Shown: positions 5,029 through 9,879 of the stretch, piece by piece | Layout: every line of letters starts with the position of its first letter | Numbering within the stretch: the stretch's first letter is position 1 | Source: Lachnospiraceae bacterium | GTDB taxonomy: Bacteria; Bacillota_A; Clostridia; Lachnospirales; Lachnospiraceae | Direction: 5' to 3' | DNA: 9,879 nt | Assembly: GCA_009911175.1 (NCBI GenBank) | Contig: QXWX01000161.1 | Span: 1 to 9,879 of the forward strand | Program-made: the position numbers and the translations under genes | Notes under the pieces: generated by a model | Databases searched by the model: none | Seen by the model: only the letters and a program-made list of their open reading frames with translations | Told to the model about the DNA's origin: nothing

Positions 5029-7518
5029 TCACTCTACCGTTTCAATCGAATCCACAATACTCATTTTCGCAATCCGCCTCAATGGTATGCACGTTGCAAT
5101 CAGGCAGGCAAGCACAGACATTACGGCCGCCTCCGCCAGGGAAACTACAGGAATCGAGACCAGCTGGATGGTATCTGTACGGGCAGCTTCCACAAAAATC
5201 GTGCAGATATACCCAGTCATACCCCCAATCACAGCAGCAATGATTCCATAATACGCCCCTTCCCACAGGAATGTCTGATATAATGCCCCATGGCTCATGC
5301 CGATTGCCCTCTGCATCCCAATCTCCGTCACCCTGGTATGGATATTCGTATACACCGTATTCACGATATTCAAAAGGCCAATCAGACCTACAAACAAAAT
5401 CAGCCCCCATGCCAGCAGCCGGATCTGCTCATAGCTCTCCTCAAGCTGCCGGTCCGTATCCTCATAGGAAAGATAAGTCGTGCCCGGAATTTCCCGGCAT
5501 AATTCCTCCACCGTCCGATCAAATAAATTCCTGTCCGCCGTCTCCTTCAGCGTCGGGAGCATTTCCTGATACTCGCTCTTTCCCGTCAGTTCCGAATAAA
5601 TCCGGTCAGATACAATCACCTGCACGCCATTTGTAAATCCCTGATTCCCGATTCCCGCAAATCCATCCGTCCCGTCAAATGCAGCCATGACCGGAAGCTC
5701 CCTTCCCTTTATGGAAACTGTATCGCCTGCGGCAAATTCTGAATGTTCCAACTCCTCCCCCTCATAAACTACCGGAAACGGATTCTTTATCACACAGCCC
5801 TCTCCTGCCATCAGACGCTGAAACTCTTCTTCTGAAAGCTTCCCTTCCGTATAAGCGTCCATATACATTTCATTGAACCCTACAACCTGCAAGGTCTCCC
5901 CCGGCTTCAATTCAAATCCCGGAGACATCCCGGCAACCAGTTCTTCCGTATCATAAAGAGAAAACTGGATTGCCGCAACAGATTCAACAGCATCATTTTG
6001 AGATAACTCATCTAAATCTTTTTCTGTAAAGCCGGCCGTCTCATTGATAATCGAATAATCCCCAAGACGCATTTCTTCCATAAGACTGGCAGCATTTAAA
6101 AGCGAAGTAAAGCTCTGCAGGGCAATAAACACCGAAATACTCATCACAAGAGACAGGATTGTAATGGCCGTCCGTCCGGGGCTCCGCCTCAGATTCAGCC
6201 GGGCATAATAAGCCGCAAAATTCTTAATCCTTTTTGTCCTGCGGTTTCTGCGCCGGATCTTCGTGTTCCCGCCTGACATGGCTACAGTCGGCGCCACCTT
6301 CCCCGCATACCGGACCGCCGGTACTGCCGCGGCAAATGCAAAGAACAAGGTGAGAAATGCACTGGCGGCAAGAAACAGTGGCTTCCCTGCGCTGTTTTCC
6401 CGGATCAGCTCCTTTAATCCCGCAGTATCATTTACCATAAAGAGCTCCGGGGACACAAAGCTCGTTGCCATCGAAAAGATACTTTCTGCTGAAAAATATC
6501 CTGCCAGCATCCCAACCGGGATTCCGGCTGCACACAAAAGCAATATCTGCAGGAAAACTATCACCCAGAGCTGATCTTTCCCGCCTCCGATGGCGCGTAG
6601 CACGCCGTATTCTTTCATGCGCTTTGACACGGAAATTTTCAGCACATTGTAAATCACAAGCCCTGATGCCAGAAGCACAAGGCCGCCTACCATGATACCC
6701 GCAATCTTAAGGAAGGAAACGTCCATTCCATCCTCCCCGCCTCCTTCCGGATTCTCATAGGGGATGCCCACTGCCGAAAGATAGACGATATTGTAGGTCA
6801 CATCCAGTTCAGGAATCTGCAGGTTCTCTGCCACATCCTCCACCGTACTCTGCATAGTCTTCTTATCCGCGGTACAGAAATCCGCCACATAATATATCTG
6901 CTCTGACGGGAACAGCCGGGAAGCCGTCCCCTCCCCCACAATACCAGGGAGCATGCCATAAGTATAGGCTACATAGTTGCTCTTCGTGATTCCTGTAAGG
7001 GTAAATTCCTCCGTATAATCCACTGCAGGCAGAATCCCATGCCGCCACGATTTAGAAGCCGTCAGGGAAATCCGATCTCCGGATTTTCCCTGAAAGCCAA
7101 GAAACCTTAACACATCCTCTGACAGTGCAATCTCCATTGGATGTTCCGGAAGCCGTCCTTCCAGAAGCTCTGTAAAAGCCGGATACATCTCATAACTATG
7201 GTTCAGATATTCTACAAGGCTAAGCTTTAGCTGGCTGTTCAACTGGATTGTCCCAAGGTCAATGGCCGCTCCGACATAGGAAAAACGGGAATCGGATTTC
7301 ACTTCTGAAAGCTGCTCTTCTGAAAGCTGCACGAAAGAGCCATACTTTTTCCCTGCAAGGGCGGCTGCCTGCTGCTCCTTCATCGCATTCAGAATCCCAA
7401 GCGACTGGCCGATTACGGTTGTTATGACTGTAGAGAGAACCACCGCAATCAGTATTAATATGGAAGTAACCTTCTGTGCACACAGCTCCCTCCACGCCAA
7501 AGTTCTGTAGGACTTCAT
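5029..7518 (-). CDS. Large ABC transporter permease with two FtsX/MacB domains
   Basis: This is an 829-residue membrane protein with two repeats of a four-helix FtsX unit. The helices are about 17-38, 272-294, 316-342 and 380-402, then 449-470, 700-724, 749-775 and 789-811. Large soluble regions (about 39-270 and 471-699) lie outside the membrane in each half. The FtsX loop motif occurs twice, as [11 protein letters not shown] (301-311) and [11 protein letters not shown] (730-740), and an Arg/Lys-rich linker (about 420-433) joins the halves. Size and layout match YbbP-like or duplicated MacB-type permeases and not the 10-helix BceB type. Its start overlaps the ATPase stop by 4 nt (ATGA, 7518-7515), so the two form one complex. 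Such proteins usually move peptides or lipid-linked substrates, or drive extracytoplasmic proteins by mechanotransmission. The neighbouring kinase suggests envelope stress or peptide response. The substrate is not readable. Confidence 0.9.
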   Translation of the reverse strand: MKSYRTLAWRELCAQKVTSILILIAVVLSTVITTVIGQSLGILNAMKEQQAAALAGKKYGSFVQLSEEQLSEVKSDSRFSYVGAAIDLGTIQLNSQLKLSLVEYLNHSYEMYPAFTELLEGRLPEHPMEIALSEDVLRFLGFQGKSGDRISLTASKSWRHGILPAVDYTEEFTLTGITKSNYVAYTYGMLPGIVGEGTASRLFPSEQIYYVADFCTADKKTMQSTVEDVAENLQIPELDVTYNIVYLSAVGIPYENPEGGGEDGMDVSFLKIAGIMVGGLVLLASGLVIYNVLKISVSKRMKEYGVLRAIGGGKDQLWVIVFLQILLLCAAGIPVGMLAGYFSAESIFSMATSFVSPELFMVNDTAGLKELIRENSAGKPLFLAASAFLTLFFAFAAAVPAVRYAGKVAPTVAMSGGNTKIRRRNRRTKRIKNFAAYYARLNLRRSPGRTAITILSLVMSISVFIALQSFTSLLNAASLMEEMRLGDYSIINETAGFTEKDLDELSQNDAVESVAAIQFSLYDTEELVAGMSPGFELKPGETLQVVGFNEMYMDAYTEGKLSEEEFQRLMAGEGCVIKNPFPVVYEGEELEHSEFAAGDTVSIKGRELPVMAAFDGTDGFAGIGNQGFTNGVQVIVSDRIYSELTGKSEYQEMLPTLKETADRNLFDRTVEELCREIPGTTYLSYEDTDRQLEESYEQIRLLAWGLILFVGLIGLLNIVNTVYTNIHTRVTEIGMQRAIGMSHGALYQTFLWEGAYYGIIAAVIGGMTGYICTIFVEAARTDTIQLVSIPVVSLAEAAVMSVLACLIATCIPLRRIAKMSIVDSIETVE

Positions 7519-8198
7519 ACTTCCACCCCGCTTCCTGTCTCTGAAAGTATTCCATCCACGATTACAAACTGCCTGTCAGTCATCTTCGCAATCCGGCTGT
7601 CATGGGTAATGACCACCAGCGTTTTGTCCAGCTCCCTTCTGATATTGCAAAGAAGCTCCATCACCTCGCCGCCGCTTTTGCTGTCAAGATTTCCCGTCGG
7701 CTCGTCCGCAAAAATAATGTCCGGCTGTGCCGCTAAGGCACGGGCAATGGCCACACGCTGCTGCTGCCCTCCGGAAAGCTCATGGGGCAGATGATTCAGC
7801 CGCTTCTGGATTCCCAGAAGTTCTGTAAGCTTCCTAAGGTAAGCTTCATCCGGCTGCTTTTTATCCAATAGAAGCGGCATGATGATATTTTCCCTAGCCG
7901 TCAGAACCGGAAGGAGGTTAAACTGCTGGAAGATAAATCCGATACGCCTGCGCCGGAAAGCGGAAAGCTCCTTATCATGGAAACTGTAAATATCCCTGCC
8001 GCCATAGGAAAGCAGCCCTGATGTGGGACGGTCCAGACCGGACAGCAGGTGAAGCAGCGTACTCTTCCCGCTACCCGAAGGGCCTGTTATAGAAAGGAAA
8101 TCCCCCTGCCCGATTTTAAGGTCTGCCTTGTCGAGCGCTACCACGCGGCTCTCCCCGCTGCCATAGATTTTCGATAGTTCTCTTGCCTCAATGATCAT
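7515..8198 (-). CDS. ABC transporter ATPase, MacB/LolD-like partner of the FtsX permease
   Basis: This is a 227-residue nucleotide-binding subunit with all motifs intact: Walker [10 protein letters not shown] (39-47), Q-loop Gln91, signature LSGGQQQR (141-148), Walker [13 protein letters not shown] (161-172) and H-loop His199. The combination of [10 protein letters not shown] and [10 protein letters not shown] is diagnostic of the LolD/MacB/FtsE group that works with FtsX-type permeases. ATG 8198 is preceded by AAGGAG about 9 nt upstream. An in-frame ATG 20 codons earlier lacks such a site and lies within the likely promoter/leader. The canonical Q-loop and signature contrast with the E-loop ATPase in the first block, so the two transporters are not duplicates. 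It would energise the permease encoded immediately downstream. Confidence 0.95.
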   Translation of the reverse strand: MIIEARELSKIYGSGESRVVALDKADLKIGQGDFLSITGPSGSGKSTLLHLLSGLDRPTSGLLSYGGRDIYSFHDKELSAFRRRRIGFIFQQFNLLPVLTARENIIMPLLLDKKQPDEAYLRKLTELLGIQKRLNHLPHELSGGQQQRVAIARALAAQPDIIFADEPTGNLDSKSGGEVMELLCNIRRELDKTLVVITHDSRIAKMTDRQFVIVDGILSETGSGVEV

Positions 8199-8220
8199 AA
8201 AAACACTCTCCTTATATTTT

Positions 8221-8270
8221 GTAAAACGGCCAAATGTCCGTAATGGAATGTAAACCATTGGATATCCGTA
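8221..8270. repeat. Two imperfect direct repeats and a palindrome in the leader of the ABC pair
   Basis: GTAAAAC...TCCGTA (8221-8242) is echoed by GTAAACC...TCCGTA (8250-8270), offset by about 28 bp. The second copy includes the perfect palindrome GGATATCC (8260-8267), and the first contains ACGG-N8-CCGT (8225-8240). Function is unknown; a second protein-binding site or a leader hairpin are possibilities. Confidence 0.35.
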
Positions 8271-8311
8271 TAAGAAGAGTGTAACTCATAAATCTCAAGA
8301 AACGTTCAAGA
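8270..8311 (-). promoter_or_regulatory. Candidate regulated promoter of the ABC pair with 11-bp-spaced TCTTGA repeats
   Basis: On the minus strand TCTTGA occurs at 8311-8306 and again at 8300-8295, exactly 11 bp apart. The second copy overlaps a candidate -35 (TTGAGA, 8299-8294), with a weak -10 (TCTTAT, 8275-8270) after 18 bp. A perfect TATAAT at 8316-8311 is an alternative -10, but only a poor -35 lies ahead of it. The layout suits activation by the OmpR-type regulator encoded upstream, by analogy with the repeats at 1087-1115. The start site is not certain. Confidence 0.5.
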
Positions 8312-8322
8312 TTATAAAATTG

Positions 8323-9423
8323 TCAAATAATTCTAAACGAAGCGGCTGCCGCTGCTCCTCCGCCTGCCGGATTTTCTAATTTAAGCGTCCCTCCATGTTT
8401 CAGGCAAAGAACATGGGTACTATATAATCCCATTCCAAAATGTTCCGCCTCCTCGTTCATTTTTCCGAAAGGTTTCGGACCCTCCCGAAGCATTTTCAGA
8501 GGGAATCCGGAGCCGTCATCCATGACCGTCAAAACGACTCTGCCATCCTTCTCCCTTAGCAGTACAGACAGCTTTTTCACAGCAAACCGCGCCCCATTAC
8601 TGATCAGATTCTCGGCAGCATTCAGGAAAATCCCATAATCCAGCCGGGTACTTCCTCTGGGCTCCACCGTAACTGTAGATTCTAATGCCGGAGCAAGAAA
8701 CTTTACCGTATCCGCCAGTTCTGTCTCAAGCATGGAATAGGTACATTCTACAGCCCGGACCGGAAGCTGTTCCATTCTCTGGATACTGCTCATCGCCTCA
8801 ACATAATTCTCGATACGCAGCGTATAACCCGCAAGCCTGTCAAAGGTTCTCTGGTCGCCTTTCCCCTGCTGTATCAGCTTAACCGTTCCTTTTAAAACAG
8901 CAACCGGATTGCGCAGGTCGTGGGAAAATGCGGCATTCAGCCTCTTTCTGTCTTCCGCCTGCTCCCACAATTCCTGGTTCGCCTGAAGGAGTTCTGCCCG
9001 CATAATCTCAAATCCTCTGCAGATCTGCCCCAGTTCATCCTCTGAAATATCCGGAATGGAAAAATCCAGATCCCGATTCAGGATACGCTCCGTCCCCATC
9101 TTCAGGACAGAAATCGGCGTTTTCAGCTTGATACGGTAAAACAGAAGCCCTGCAGTCCCGATTCCGCCGGCAGGCAGCAAGATACATGCAAAAAGCTGAA
9201 AGCCGTCTATCATGCGCAGGATTCTCCGCTGCCCCTTTGTCGGCTGCTGAAGCAGTACATTCGTTCCATCCGCCCTGAATTCAATTCCCCCGGACGGGTA
9301 ATTGTCCCGGACTTTCTCACAGCACACGAAAAGCAGTAAAAGGAGACACAGCGAAAGAACGACACAGAGGGAAGACAGCACAAAAAACGCTCTCTTTAGC
9401 CCCATTTTTTTCAGGCGTTCCAT
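8323..9423 (-). CDS. HAMP-containing sensor histidine kinase
   Basis: This is a membrane kinase of 366 residues. Helix 1 (about 12-34) and helix 2 (about 75-97) enclose a short extracytoplasmic loop of about 40 residues, too small for a classic ligand-binding domain. A HAMP-like segment (about 98-150) follows. The H-box FSHDLRNPVAVLKG puts the phospho-acceptor at His168. The catalytic domain has an N-box ENLISNGARFA (271-281), G1 DDGSGF (302-307) and G2 FGMGLYS (329-335). The C-terminus is Gly/Ala-rich. Its start overlaps the upstream regulator stop by 13 nt, so the two are co-translated. The ABC pair follows after a 124 nt gap that holds a separate promoter candidate. It should phosphorylate the regulator encoded just upstream, with the FtsX transporter as the likely target. 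Confidence 0.9.
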   Translation of the reverse strand: MERLKKMGLKRAFFVLSSLCVVLSLCLLLLLFVCCEKVRDNYPSGGIEFRADGTNVLLQQPTKGQRRILRMIDGFQLFACILLPAGGIGTAGLLFYRIKLKTPISVLKMGTERILNRDLDFSIPDISEDELGQICRGFEIMRAELLQANQELWEQAEDRKRLNAAFSHDLRNPVAVLKGTVKLIQQGKGDQRTFDRLAGYTLRIENYVEAMSSIQRMEQLPVRAVECTYSMLETELADTVKFLAPALESTVTVEPRGSTRLDYGIFLNAAENLISNGARFAVKKLSVLLREKDGRVVLTVMDDGSGFPLKMLREGPKPFGKMNEEAEHFGMGLYSTHVLCLKHGGTLKLENPAGGGAAAAASFRII

Positions 9424-9824
9424 TTATATCCGCACCCCCAGACTGTCTCAATATAGCTGTGAAGCGTATGCTCGGCCAGTTTTGCCCTGAGCTTGCGGAT
9501 ATGCTCCATCACAGTGCCGCTGTTTCCTTCCCCGTCAATCCCCCAGATCATGTCATAGATCCGTTCCCGGTCAAATACCTGTCCCATATTCTTAGAGAGC
9601 AGTTCCAGGATGTCAAACTCTCTTTTCGTCAGCAAAACCGGATTTCCGTTTACCGACACACTTCGGGTCCCATAATCAACCGCCAGTTCGCCGAAAAAAC
9701 GAACTGCCCTGCCGGCCGCCCGGTTATCCAGCGTGCGCTGCTCCCTGCGCAAATGCGCCGCCACCCGCGCGCCAAGCTCATCCAGTTCAAAGGGCTTTAC
9801 AATATACCTGAATCCGTGAACCAT
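9411..9824 (-). CDS. 5'-truncated OmpR/PhoB-family response regulator
   Basis: The visible 137 residues hold the end of the receiver domain (VKPFELDELGARV, with the conserved Lys-Pro of beta-5) and a complete winged-helix DNA-binding domain. Landmarks are LTKREFDILELL (about 65-76), the recognition helix region VMEHIRKLRAKL, and the final wing VWGCGYKW. A full protein would be about 220 residues; the phosphorylated aspartate and the first four receiver strands are missing. Upstream the reading frame stays open for only 11 more codons, to TAA at 9860-9858, and that extension is AT-rich and unlike a receiver. Also, GFRY runs straight into IVKPF where this family normally has about five residues ending in DDY, suggesting a deletion or junction near 9800-9805. 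ATG 9824 is only the first in-frame ATG. Treat it as a damaged or contig-end gene. Confidence 0.78.
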   Translation of the reverse strand: MVHGFRYIVKPFELDELGARVAAHLRREQRTLDNRAAGRAVRFFGELAVDYGTRSVSVNGNPVLLTKREFDILELLSKNMGQVFDRERIYDMIWGIDGEGNSGTVMEHIRKLRAKLAEHTLHSYIETVWGCGYKWNA

Positions 9825-9879
9825 TTGGGTGAAATTTTTTCGGAGAATTTGAAAATATTATGCCTTTGGCGATATGTTT
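9825..9879. other. Unassigned AT-rich right-end segment
   Basis: This segment is clearly more AT-rich than the adjoining regulator. In the regulator frame it contains TAA at 9860-9858. Another minus-strand frame is open from the window edge to a stop near 9793 but is too short to identify. It could be foreign sequence at a breakpoint, a decayed receiver domain, or an assembly error at the window end. Confidence 0.3.

Noticed and set aside
5271..5636. Plus-strand open frame of 121 codons within the large permease
   Set aside because: Proline/serine-rich low-complexity translation typical of the complement of a GC-richer gene; no family resemblance.
6263..6695. Overlapping plus-strand open frames opposite the large permease
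   Set aside because: Antisense shadows of the FtsX gene, lacking start signals and domains.
1..9879. CRISPR array, tRNA, rRNA or known riboswitch
   Set aside because: No regularly spaced long repeats, cloverleaf-like segments or recognisable aptamer cores were seen on either strand.

Overview
The window looks like low-to-moderate GC Firmicute DNA, most likely a gut-type Clostridium (Lachnospiraceae or a relative). The signs are strong AGGAGG ribosome binding sites, frequent GTG/TTG starts, and protein families typical of that group. This is inferred from style and gene content, not from a marker gene. The window appears to be a mosaic of three blocks.

Block 1 (about 84-3835, plus strand) is an antimicrobial-peptide (lantibiotic) sensing and self-protection module of the LanFEG/CprABC type. 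It holds the last 14 codons of an OmpR-family response regulator, a small sensor kinase with one membrane helix, and a terminator. Next come a promoter with three GCAAGGT repeats spaced exactly 11 bp apart, an ABC ATPase with an E-loop in place of the Q-loop, and two overlapping or closely spaced membrane permeases. The block ends with a structured spacer, a 42-residue ORF that looks like fused ends of mobile-element small proteins, and a strong intrinsic terminator. No lantibiotic precursor or modification genes are present, so this is a resistance module and not a biosynthesis cluster.

Block 2 (about 3947-4946, minus strand) is more AT-rich. It carries a GNAT acetyltransferase and an MGMT-fold alkyltransferase-like protein that lacks the catalytic cysteine.

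Block 3 (about 5029-9824, minus strand) is visibly more GC-rich. It is a second signal-and-transport module with gene order response regulator (5' end missing), HAMP sensor kinase, ABC ATPase, and an 829-residue permease with two FtsX domains. A pair of TCTTGA repeats, again with 11 bp spacing, lies upstream of the ABC pair.

In both modules the kinase probably phosphorylates a co-encoded OmpR-type regulator, which would bind the 11 bp spaced repeats and activate the transporter operon. Both regulator genes are incomplete here: one keeps only its C-terminal tail, the other its DNA-binding half. In each case the break lies within about 85 bases of a window end, so contig-end misassembly is a serious alternative to real gene decay. 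I see no rRNA, tRNA, CRISPR array, complete insertion sequence or origin.
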